From Parachlorella kessleri (Eukaryota > Chlorophyta > Trebouxiophyceae > Chlorellales > Chlorellaceae): a DNA stretch of 49,533 nt. Below the pieces are notes generated by a model. That model saw nothing but the letters and a program-made list of their open reading frames with translations, did no database searches and had not been told where the DNA came from. The position numbers and the translations under genes are program-made. Within the stretch, counting starts at the first letter, position 1. Each line of letters begins with the position of its first letter. Positions 36,029 to 48,240 of this stretch are shown here, piece after piece. The DNA is taken from contig BBXU01001082.1 of the NCBI GenBank assembly GCA_001598975.1, forward strand, positions 1 to 49,533, in the 5' to 3' direction.

Positions 36029-36518
36029 GGTACGTCAGTCTATCCCAGCACTAACGCTCTCAACCCATAAAATGACTGTCAAAATCAAAGCTCGAAATAA
36101 AGATGCCGTCGGGGGGCTATGTGCTGACCCAGACACACCGAGCACACACAAAAACGCCCAGGCACAGACCAACACTAGATGGAGGAGCATTCTCATTGGT
36201 CATGCTTTCAATTACCGCGGCCCCGTATGCAAGTGGAGCGGCGGCAAGGCAAGGCGTTCTCCCATAGGGGCAAATTCTCTTCACAGCAGAGGGGCGTGCT
36301 AGATGCACTGCAGCAGCTAGGCCGATGCCTGGGCCCAGCTCCCATCAACACACAATGGGGCACACTCGAAAAAGTAACTACACACCAGACAAGGCTATTG
36401 ACGACCATAGGCAACACACTACTACCAAACGGGGTACAACCGGAGCACACATCTCAAAACAAGCAGACAGCGTAAGCAACCACACACCGGGGGCGACGGA
36501 CGGACGGTAGGGCATGAC

Positions 36519-39118
<2,600 letters not shown>

Positions 39119-39273
39119 TGGGGGAAAGCTGGTACGATATAGGTCTAAAATAACTGCAACAGGTTTTAGACGCTTTTAGAAAATTTCATACTAGAAAAGG
39201 CTGCAGTGCAGCGCTTCCAAGGGTCCTCCAGCACGAAGCACTGTTCCCTAGCCAGCCTAGCGGGGCAGGCAAG

Positions 39274-39285
39274 CACGTCATATAG
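39274..39285 (-). promoter_or_regulatory. ACGT-core / TATA-like element upstream of POR
   Basis: Read on the minus strand, CTATATGACGTG places a TATA-like stretch beside an ACGT core, about 160 bases upstream of the POR start. ACGT cores are common in light-responsive plant promoters. This is a pattern match only. Confidence 0.25.
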
Positions 39286-39514
39286 ACTGAATAGCTACAG
39301 TTAGCACTGAAAGGAAGGGGTGGGAGCAAGTACGGCATGGTTGCACACCAACCTTCGTTGCGGAAGTGCGTTAGTATTTCTTTTTAGCAGCTGAGGCTCT
39401 GTCCGACCAGCAGCACCTTCGAAACCAGTTTTGCAAATGGTCTGCTCTGCTAAACAACTCAAAGGGTTGGATATGAGCGGATAGCGTCGGGCGGGAAATC
39501 TTCTCGATCCGCAG

Positions 39515-39868
39515 TATCTGCTTCGATACTTGCTGCAAAGGTGCAGACTGGCAGCAGAGAAGTGCCAGAAGTGGTTCGCTCACAGAGGAGCAGTCCAGTA
39601 CGCCCTCTTTGACACCCAATCTAGAGATTTGCACGTTCAGGGGGCTACCAGGGGCTGCACATGTCATGGTGTGGTTAATGACTACATCTGTCACCCAAGC
39701 ACAGACACAAACGGCTGGCCTGGCAGCCCCTGTACCATACCCTTGTGGATCAATGTAGCATTATCATATGATGGGATGTGCGGACACTGGGTATCCACAA
39801 TATCTACGCTTACTAATAACACCGTTAAATACGTATACGGTTACATAGTGCCCGGCAGCGGACCCTGA
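39515..39868 (+). CDS. Cys-rich open frame without start, possible orphan exon
   Basis: A plus-strand frame stays open from a GCAG acceptor-like site (39511-39514) to TGA at 39866. The translation is rich in Cys, Thr, Trp and Gly (CTCHGVVNDYICH, WPGSPCTIPLWINVALSYDG) and looks more protein-like than neighbouring noise, but it lacks an early Met. I do not recognise it. It overlaps the 3' UTR of the minus-strand transporter. It could be a terminal exon of an unseen gene, a pseudogene remnant, or chance. Confidence 0.2.
   Translation, partial: YLLRYLLQRCRLAAEKCQKWFAHRGAVQYALFDTQSRDLHVQGATRGCTCHGVVNDYICHPSTDTNGWPGSPCTIPLWINVALSYDGMCGHWVSTISTLTNNTVKYVYGYIVPGSGP
39841..39845 (-). terminator. TGTAA polyadenylation signal of the SLC35-like gene
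   Basis: TTACA on the plus strand gives TGTAA on the minus strand, 160 bases past the transporter stop at 40005. Confidence 0.5.
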
Positions 39869-40004
39869 AGCCAGGAACACCTGGGGATTGCTGCAAAAAC
39901 TATAAGACTGCCTACCTGACACTCATGCCACCATCAAAACATACCTCTGACCTCCCAGGCCACAGTCCGCAAGCTGCCTAATTACCAACAGTAGCGAACA
40001 ATAA

Positions 40005-43000
40005 TCACACGCTGTCCCGCCGCTGCAAGGGTTGCGTCCCGCCCGGGCTCCTAGGACTGCCCGCCAACGACCGCACCCGCTGCTCCTCCTGCTGCTGCTG
40101 ATGGTGCTGCTGCTGCTGAGAGGCCTCCCACACGCAGAAGCCGCTGCCGGCGCCTGGCAGCAGCAGGGCCACGTCCTCCCCAACATCTGCCATATGCCCT
40201 GAAGACAACATCAACTCCTCGTCCTCGTGCAGCAGGACCATCCCCCGCCGTTCTTGCAGCTGCGACAGGGCGGCGGGCGAGCCCGCCAGGCTGCTGCCAC
40301 GCCCGTTGGCTTCTAGGGGCACCTCATTGGGGGTGGTCAGCTTGTGGCCCTGGTGCTGGTCGTGCCCGTTGATTTCGAGGTGGACCGGCTTCATCTCGCC
40401 CTGTCTTAACTTGTGATACTTCTGGATGTTGAAGAGCACCTGCCGCAAGGAGCAAAGGCCAGGCTTCAGGCAGCGACCTACTGGTGGTCGCAAACAGGTT
40501 CGCATGAGCCAGTCCTGACAAGCCACATGAAAACAGCCGCATGCCTCCATAAAAAAATAGTCAAAGAAAGTCAGACTGCAAGGCCCTGTAGGGCACCGGT
40601 ACATGAGTGATTGCAGCACAGCGTCTTACCACTCCAAGGATGAGCACCCCTAGGCCCACTGCATTGATGGCAGTAAAGCGGTCGCCATCCAAGACCACGC
40701 CCGCCATCACTGCAGCCAATTAAGCGAGCTTCAACACGCCTGGTACGAAGTCATGCAGCTGGCTCCAAACACTTGCACACAATGCTGCACATGCATCCTG
40801 CCTCAGCTCAAGGCCTTCCCATGCAACAGGAAACAATTTGCAGCAGACCCCCGCCAGGTTGGCCAAATGCAGCCCGCAGCACCGCCAAAGCGGCCGCTTT
40901 GCTCACCCGTGATGATCTCCTTGAAGGTGCCCGCCACCATGAACGTGAGGGCGCTGGTGCACTTGATGAGCATGAACTCGCTCCACACCATCGCAAAGGC
41001 GATCAGGCCGCCGGCAAGCACTATCAGCAGCGTCAGGAACACGCTGAGCAGGTCTGCAAAGTAGGGGGAGCCTGCAAGGGGCAGCATGACAGGCAGCAGC
41101 GTGACAGGCAGCCCAGATGCAACTAGCAGGCCAGGCTACCAGGCAGCGATGTCCTCCCCAACGCCCGCTACCATGCATCCTACTGTTCCGTCACGCAGGA
41201 TATAGACCATGTACTTTCATACCACCGCGTGCGCACAGACAAAACGCAGCTGCACCAGTGAACTTGCATGCCTTTTGGCCTTCATCACCTCTGCGCTTAC
41301 CTGGCAGCGTGTTCCACAGCCGGTCATGAAATAATGACAGCAGCAGCACGGTGATGCCCATCACAGGGGTCAGCTGATAGATGACCTCAGTTGGGGTCCC
41401 AGCACCTGCACCCCCAAATCTTCACATTCACATGTGCTACCTGTGGCTTGTGAGGCCTTGCAGCAGCCAAAGACCCCCAAGTTCACACAACGTAAAATGA
41501 CGGGCCTCCGCTACTCTTGAAGTGCTGCTTCAGCTGCGCAGCTTTCAAGAGCTAGGTCCCAGACAAACCACAACACGCTCCGCCCCCAGCCAAGTTTCAG
41601 CATAGGCCGCCCCCCATCTGCCCTGGACCGTCACACTACCACGAAACACATCAGCAAACTTAATAGCGGGGCTCACCATGCGCCTTGTGGCCATGCAGCA
41701 GGACCTGAGTGATGGTCCACCGCAGCCCCGCCAGCATGGCAGCTGTCATGACTAACAGAAAGCCCACCAGGTCAAACTTGGTCTCCCCAGCCACCAGCAG
41801 CAGCAGCCCCGAGGCGATTACCACCACAACACCCGCCAAACTCCAAGAGGCCCTGCAACAATCAGCTACTCAAAAAGCCATCTCATGGCCACAGAAATGT
41901 CCTGTGAAGCCGCCCTGGCAACCACGTCATGGATGGAGTAAGGCCAGGTGTGAACAGAAGTCACCGCATGGCTGCTATCATTCCAGTCCATGTGGCAGCC
42001 ATTACAGCACTAAACGGATGCGACAGGGAGCAGGCTGCTGCTGCCAGCCCATACTCACTTTTCCACTCCCCAGGCGATGGCAAAGATCAACAGAAACAAG
42101 GGGGTGGTGGACTTGCACATCACGTAGAAGGAGATAGTAATGAAGACCAGGGAGTAGTTTGAGAAGCCGATATCCAAGCCCGTGGCCACCCCATTTGGTA
42201 CAACTGCAAGGCCAAAGTGAGTCAATGTTGAGTCGCATAATGTGAGACTGTAGGACTCATACCCAAGGGTCCTTCGATACCCAAGCCAAGGTAGGGGTGG
42301 CCGGCGCCAGTGGAGGCATTGCCTACTGTAATCAGGCTCTGAGGCAGTGCAAGAACTTCTCGGTTGCAGTACCCAGCGTGGCCTTCTTATGTGCACCGTG
42401 CCGGTGCCGCTGCAGTGGCCGGCTGCCACAATGCCGCCCCTCATGCCAAGCTACCTGTTTTTATGTAGTGCTTCCAGTCGCTACCCTGACCCTGCCGCCG
42501 GGAGATGCCCGTGGCCATCAGGACCCGCGCCGTCAGGTGCTGGGCGAAGAATTGCAGTGAAGAAAGAAGGAAGGGAGCTGCAGACAGAGCGTGCCAGGGC
42601 CTCGCCTAGCTTTACAGCAGTACGAAATATTGAGCCTCCCGGGCTTCTGGTGGGTAACAGGCCTAGTACGTCACCCAACCAACGGATGAAGACGCACAGC
42701 GATGTTCCAGTAAGGGTGGTTAACTGGTACTGTAGGTGACGGTTCTGGTTGCAAAGTGTGCTTTAGGCTTTTCTACCTACCGGGGAAGGGTCCCTTGCCA
42801 AAGAACCCAGCCTTCTTCTTGTCCACTAACCACTTGTTCCATAGTGTTAGCGAGGTGCCAAGCACGTACCTGCACAGAGTCCACATTCTCCCCTGGTACA
42901 AGTAACTCAAATTTGGATAACGCAGCCTTGCAGCACCTCAACCAATGACCAGACCAGTATATATGCAAGCAGAAGCTGTGATTGCTATGAGCAGCCCCAG

Positions 43001-43185
43001 TGTCCTTACCAAAGGGCAATCAGCGCCAAGTTACGGACGGCAGTTCTGACAACGGAGCTCTGTGACCAACGCCGCAGTTTTCCTAGCAGGACTTCTGCCC
43101 TACTGCTGCTAGGCTCACTGAGCTCCAGAATGGGCTGCAGTTCTACAGCCTGGGGCTCCTTGTCAATCTGCAAGTGCGAGGCCAT
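40005..43185 (-). CDS. nucleotide-sugar/triose-phosphate-type transporter (SLC35C2-like)
   Basis: Drug/metabolite transporter superfamily, TPT branch, probably in the Golgi. Ten exons keep frame (transcription order): 43185-43010, 42869-42781, 42577-42491, 42325-42263, 42203-42059, 41852-41677, 41405-41301, 41071-40907, 40709-40630, 40439-40005, giving 506 residues. Family blocks in order: YVLGTSLTLWNKW, FPAPFLLSSLQFFAQHL, VVPNGVATGLDIGFSNYSLV, FYVMCKSTTPLFLLIFAIAW, LAGLRWTITQVLLH, TPTEVIYQLTPVMGI and FAMVWSEFMLIKCTSALTFM, then FKEIITV and VVLFNIQKYHK. These match SLC35C2 and fungal homologues. The 60-residue N-terminus is polar; the last 140 residues are a soluble tail with Gln/His runs (QQQQHHQQQQEEQ). 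The 42325-42263 exon is short and supported only by phase on both sides. The substrate is unknown. Confidence 0.88.
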
Positions 43186-43993
43186 GGCACCAGCTAGCTA
43201 GTGCCGGCCATCCAAACTATACCCGCTGTCACAGGAGGACAATTGCGCAGAAAGAAGGAGAAAGTGTACGCGCGCGCCCCGGTACTAATGAAGGCAGCAG
43301 CACGTTGCTTGTCATGACAGGTGCTCAGGGAGTGAGATGGAGGGCAGAGAGCTTGTCCTCATACTGGAAGGGCTACACAAGACTACAAGCCAAACCAGGT
43401 CCCTTGTCTTAAACGACCGCGCCCTGGGCACTACAGAGGGAGGTACTGAAACCTGCCAACCTCCATGCTGATTACAACCACCTGGGAGGCAACCCTAATG
43501 CAGCACCCCTGTACATATAGCTTGCTGTAATCCAGCACCAGCTGAATATACTGCATGCTTGGGCGAGTCTTGCCCTCCTTCGGGTACCCTGCTACTATTC
43601 TCACGTGCCTCACAATGTTCTCAATCTGCTTGCACCCAACTCAGTGGTATTGGCCTGCTCAGAAGCACTACCTGAGTGCTACCTCATAGTTTGCTCCACT
43701 CTTGAAGCGAGCACTTACAGACAGAGCACCACAGGATAAGGAAGCACAGCGGCCAGGCTGTACAACAGTCAGCCTCACATGCAACTGTTACTCTGCCACA
43801 CAGCAGCTGCCTGCTCCGCCTCCAAGGCTGCTGCACTGCGCTGCACCGCACTGCCACCGCCCAAGCAAGCCTAAGCGCTGATCAGGCAGCAGCTGCCGCT
43901 GTCCGGGCCTTACAGCCGTCAGCGAGCGGCGCAGCCGAGCAGGCCCAGCAGCCGGCCCAGCCAGACACCCAAGCACCAGGCTGAAGCAGGTTC
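43186..43993. other. intergenic region between RPL3 and the SLC35-like gene
   Basis: A stretch of 808 bases between two genes on the same strand. It must hold the 3' UTR of RPL3 and the promoter and leader of the transporter. TGTAA on the minus strand lies at 43914. A GTGTACGCGCGCGCC run sits near 43264, about 80 bases upstream of the transporter start. No coding sequence is recognisable. Confidence 0.6.
43910..43914 (-). terminator. TGTAA polyadenylation signal of RPL3
   Basis: TTACA on the plus strand gives TGTAA on the minus strand, 80 bases past the RPL3 stop at 43994. Distance and motif are typical. Confidence 0.65.
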
Positions 43994-46900
43994 TTAAGCC
44001 TTGAGGCGGCCCAGGGTCTTTGCCTTCTCCTCGCTGGTCTGGAAGCGGCCGTGGCCAAACTTGGAGCTGGTGTCCACAAACTGCACAAAGCACAAAGCTG
44101 GGCCATGGTAAAACACGGTGTACCACCCCAGCAATGAAGGCCAATCTCAAGAAAGCCACTGCATCTACAAATACAACTGGCCAGCAGTGAAGCTCTGCAC
44201 CCAATGCACCCAAGGCAAGCGTACGGCACAGCTGCACATAACAGCGGCAGCGGCGAGAGCACCCCCATCACACAAAGGCGGGCGATAACTTGCCTTGAGC
44301 TTGATCTCCTCCAAGGCGGAGCGGCTGGTCTGGGGGAACAGGGTCTTGCGCAGGGTGATCACGCGCTTCTTGGTGCCGGGGCACGCACCCTGCAGGACCA
44401 CCGCGCACACATGTCAGCCAGACGCGCGTAGAGTCCCACCACCCACCTGGGCCTTCCTTTCAATGTTTCAACCGCTCTCCACACAAGACCCACCCCCGGG
44501 CTTACGCGGCCAGCGCAGCCAGGGCGCCACCACATCCAGTCTCCAGCACCCAACGCGGCAAGCCCAGCAGGCAAGCCAGGCCGACAAGCTCCAGGTCCTC
44601 AAGCCTGGCTCAGCGTGGCTGACCTTGATCATGATGTAGTCCTCCTTGACCTCGCCGTAGTGGGGGAAGCCGCCCATGGGCGTGATGTCCTTGTCGGTCA
44701 CATCAAACTCGGTGGTGGCCTTGTGGCTGGCGTCGCCCTTCACGCCCACGCGGTACACCTTCTTGTTCATCTCTGCACGCCACAGGGGTGCGGGTGACAG
44801 GGTGAGGCAGGGAGGGAGCAGTGAACTATCGTGCATTAGCTGCGCGCGGGACACGGGCTGCTCGTGCCAGCACACCCTGTGGTCACTGCGGAATCCGCAG
44901 TGAGACCGCCCTGCGCCAAGCCACACCCAAAGCTGCCATGCCACCAACTCGCAACCGGGCGGCCAGCAAGATGCGGCGCCCAGCCCACTACTCCCCTAGC
45001 AATGCACGCCGGCCAAGGCCGTTTCAACTGTATCAACTCACCCGTGCGGTGGTTGTAACCCATGGCACCAGCGCGGGCCACGGTCCAGGACACGCGGGCC
45101 GGGTGCCAGGCGCCGATGCAGGCGACCTTGCGCAGACCACGATGGGTCTTGCGCGGCAGGCGGGACACACCCCAGCGGGTCACCACACCCTCAGTGCCGT
45201 GGCCCTGCACTCAAAAGCAGTAGCAGCAGCCTCGGCATGACAGGGAGTGGGCGCGCAGCCTAATGAAGGTCTTCAGCGCACCTTCAGGTTTCTCTTGCTA
45301 TTCCATCCTCCCCATTGTCTAAACTATCTGCCCCTCACGTGGCACAGCACGTAAGGTGTTGGGATGCTTGCTTTGTAGTTTACAAATCACAGCAAGGCAG
45401 TTAGAGCAAGGCGCGCTGCACACCTCGGCCTGCCTAACCCGCGGCAGCAGTCCGCAGCAGCCAGTGGTAGCCAGGTGAGCCCCAACCAGGATACCGTTTG
45501 TCTACCCACATTGTGTTTGAGCACACACCCTTCCACAAGCTCGGGGCAAGACTTGAGACCCAGGGAGAGCCCTAAACACTCACACACATCAGCGACAGGC
45601 GCCCCCCGGGACTCCTCCGCAGATCAGGCCTCTCCCAGCATCCGAAACCCTCCCCGAGCGTGTCAAATAGAGTGCGCCCAAGCACAATGTGGGTATTAAA
45701 ACATCCAAAACCCTCCCCGAGCGTGTCAAATAAAGTGCGACCAAGCACAATGTGGGTATTAAAACGGACGCCTCCTTGGGGCTCGCCTGCCAGCTGCTGG
45801 CTGCCGCAGCTGCTGCGGCCTGCCGCCGCGGGTTAGGCAGGCCAGGTCGCTTGCAGCGCGCCTTGTTCACTGGCATGCTGTGATGCCAAAACTACAAAAG
45901 CAAACATCCAGACACCTACGTGCTGTACTACGCGATGGGCAAACAGTCATTCAAAAGGAACGACGTGATCGCCAAAAGTACCCTGCCCACTCTCTGCCAG
46001 AAGGATCTTTCTGCCTGGAGGCTTCTTCTTAACAGGCCCACCGCCCAGCAAGCCGTACCTTGGTGATGGCGATGGTGTCAATCATCTCGTTTTGGCTGAA
46101 CACGGTGCTCACGGGCACCGCCTTCTCAAACAGGCCGTAGGCAAAGTCCACCTTCTGGGCCACGCTGCCGCCGTTGACCTGCATATCAACGATCCAGGCG
46201 TTTCAAGGACGTGCACTAGTGGCCTCTACTGTCCCCTCAGGCGCCCTTGCCTGGTGAGCATGTTTGAACCTCTCGATTTCTAGATTTCAGCGGCTGCTTC
46301 GCTTGAGCGCTCGCCCTTACCCATGCCAACCCACCACGATGGGCATAGCCCGTCCCCATGCAGGCTGCGGACACTGGAGGAAGTCCCAGCACACAGGGTG
46401 CCGACGAGCTGTTCTGGGAGGCATGGCCAGCCCAGCCCATTCGGCATGCGCACGCACACATAACAGACCAATGCGCTTGATGCCCCCCCAACGGATCAAC
46501 CGCTGCTGAAAAGCAGGGCCATCCACGACCACGACCACAACCAAAATCACGGGCGGCCCTTCCAAAGCCATCCGACGCTTCCATGTCTGTCCCAGTCTCA
46601 CGGCGACGGAAACTAAAGCGCACCTGAATCTCCATGACGTGCGCCTTCTTCTGGCCGATGGGCACCTTGGTGACCTGGGTGTGGGCAATCACGCGCACCA
46701 CGCTGCAGTGCTTCTTCAGCTGCTCCAGCTGCGCATCAATCTCCTTGCGCCCGTCAGCGTACTTCTTCACGTACTTGGTAAACGCCTTCTTCTTGCTCTT
46801 GTACCAGTTCTTGTAGAACCTGCGTGCCAGGGGGTAGTCACATACGTGAGCATCGCGGCACTCCGGGAAGTTCACACGGGTCGGGTACGAGCTCGCGGGC

Positions 46901-48240
46901 TGACAGTTAACACACCGAAAGAACTAAGTCAGTCTGGTGCCTTGCCCTGCGCGTTCCTGGTTACCCTTGCCGTCGTGAACTCAAGTCACCCATGACCGTA
47001 CAGCCTCCAGTAGATAGCCTGATGGCCTGGCTCACCTGCTGCCCCGCCCTCAAACCATACCGTACAGACTGCCCACTCACTACCTCGAGCCCCTCTCAAG
47101 CTGCCTGCCTGCACCCGCTCCAAGCCTCCATCGCCCTGGACCCCCCGCTTCCACAGCAGCTCGTCGCATATCGCCGCTGCTGCCGCCGGCTCACCTGCGC
47201 TTGACCTCCTCGTTGAGGTGCTCCGCCCACACGGTGTTGAGGGTGCGCATGCCCTGGGGGGTCTTCACGTAGCCCACCACGCCCACCACCACCATGGGAG
47301 GGGTCTCGATGACAGTCACAGGCTCGCACGTCTCCTTCTTGTGCAGCTTGGACCCAGGCTTCTCCACATCGCGGATGATGTGGGTCATGCCCGCCTGCAA
47401 CGGTGGCCGGGGGCGAGACCATGTCAGGCAGGAGCAGTACGTTTAGCCTTCACATATGCAGATGCAACGCCATGGTTAAGTGCTGATGGCTCACTGCGGA
47501 CCGCCTGGCGGCAAAGATAGTGCTTGTTGCAGGGCCACTTCTCCAGACCGCCAGAGCCACCTTCCCAGCGCACCTTGTAGCCCATGAAGGCGGTCAGGTG
47601 GGGCGGCTTGGAGGCGTCATCCTTGGGGAAGTGCTTGACCTGCACTACAGCAGCCAAGAATCATGTGCATAGAATATCATCCTGCCCCCCACTCACCTCC
47701 TTTACTCCTGCCGCAACTTCCGCCAGACTGCCGCAAGTCCTACTAACTGCAACAAGATCTGCTTGCAGTGTGCGGGCTGCCCACCAAGCGTGTAGAACAT
47801 GTTTGAGGTCTGAGTGCTGCTACTCGATGAGTGCTACACAACACCAAAGGCAGAGCACATGCTATCTCTGTGCTGCTGGTCTTGCAGGTGGGTGGCAGAC
47901 TCTGGGTTGCAGACTCCAAAAGAGAGCTTCTCCCTCGCACCTTGCCCTTGCTGCGCTTGCAGCGCTTCTTGGGCAGGAAGCCCAGGTTCCCGTGGCGGGG
48001 GTGCTCGACTGTAAACAGAAGCAGCAACGATGGACACTCAGCCACTGCTCACACCTCAATGTTGGCCACTGCTCACACCTCAATGTTGAGCATGCCTGGC
48101 AATCGCGAAACACTATTCTGGACTAGGAAGGGCGTAATGCACTGTCAAAACCGTCAAAAAGGTAAAGCAGCCTGCACATGGTCGGGGTGCATGATGGCCA
48201 TCGCCATGCGGCCGCCGCACTCACACTTGCGGTGAGACAT
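43994..48240 (-). CDS. RPL3: 60S ribosomal protein L3 (uL3)
   Basis: Core protein of the cytosolic large ribosomal subunit, reaching towards the peptidyl-transferase centre. Ten exons keep frame (transcription order): 48240-48225, 48008-47941, 47639-47574, 47394-47195, 46819-46624, 46178-46059, 45204-45042, 44772-44624, 44389-44294, 44080-43994, giving 386 residues, the normal length. Exon 1 is only 16 bases and encodes MSHRK plus one base; [20 protein letters not shown] continues in exon 2. Diagnostic stretches: [48 protein letters not shown] (with the conserved tryptophan-finger-region His), [33 protein letters not shown] and [19 protein letters not shown]. Intron 9 (44293-44081) has a GC donor (AAG|GCAAGT), certain because the protein is conserved across the join. 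Intron 6 is long (about 850 bases) and carries a tandem repeat. Confidence 0.98.
44081..44293 (-). other. RPL3: GC-AG intron 9 of RPL3
   Basis: The exon ends EEIKLK with CTCAAG, followed by GCAAGT; the next exon begins TTTGTGGAC (FVD) after GTGCAG. Conserved L3 sequence runs straight across the join. GC-AG introns normally keep a strong AG|GCAAGT donor, as here. Confidence 0.9.
45640..45765. repeat. 63-bp tandem duplication in RPL3 intron 6
   Basis: Two adjacent copies of a 63-base unit (45640-45702 and 45703-45765) differ at only a few positions. Each contains CCCTCCCCGAGCGTGTCAAA and CAAGCACAATGTGGGTATTA. A looser echo of the CACATTGTG part, inverted, lies near 45507. Confidence 0.85.

Larger units (their letters stand above)
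35689..36518. other. convergent 3' region with a short presequence-like ORF
   Basis: A stretch of 830 bases between the membrane-protein stop and the POR stop. The TGTAA at 35789 (+) and TGTAA at 36028 (-) mark the probable transcript ends. An ATG at 35914 opens a 46-codon frame (starts MAGTGLYSLRGAFRRLHDP) that reads like a mitochondrial presequence, with a GTACGT donor at 36030, but I found no convincing following exon. The rest shows no recognisable coding sequence. Confidence 0.55.
39119..40004. other. intergenic region, POR promoter and transporter 3' end
   Basis: A stretch of 886 bases between two minus-strand genes. The part next to 39119 must hold the POR promoter and leader. The part next to 40004 holds the 3' UTR of the nucleotide-sugar transporter with TGTAA at 39845. 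Between them lies an open frame on the plus strand (39515-39868) described separately. Confidence 0.6.
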
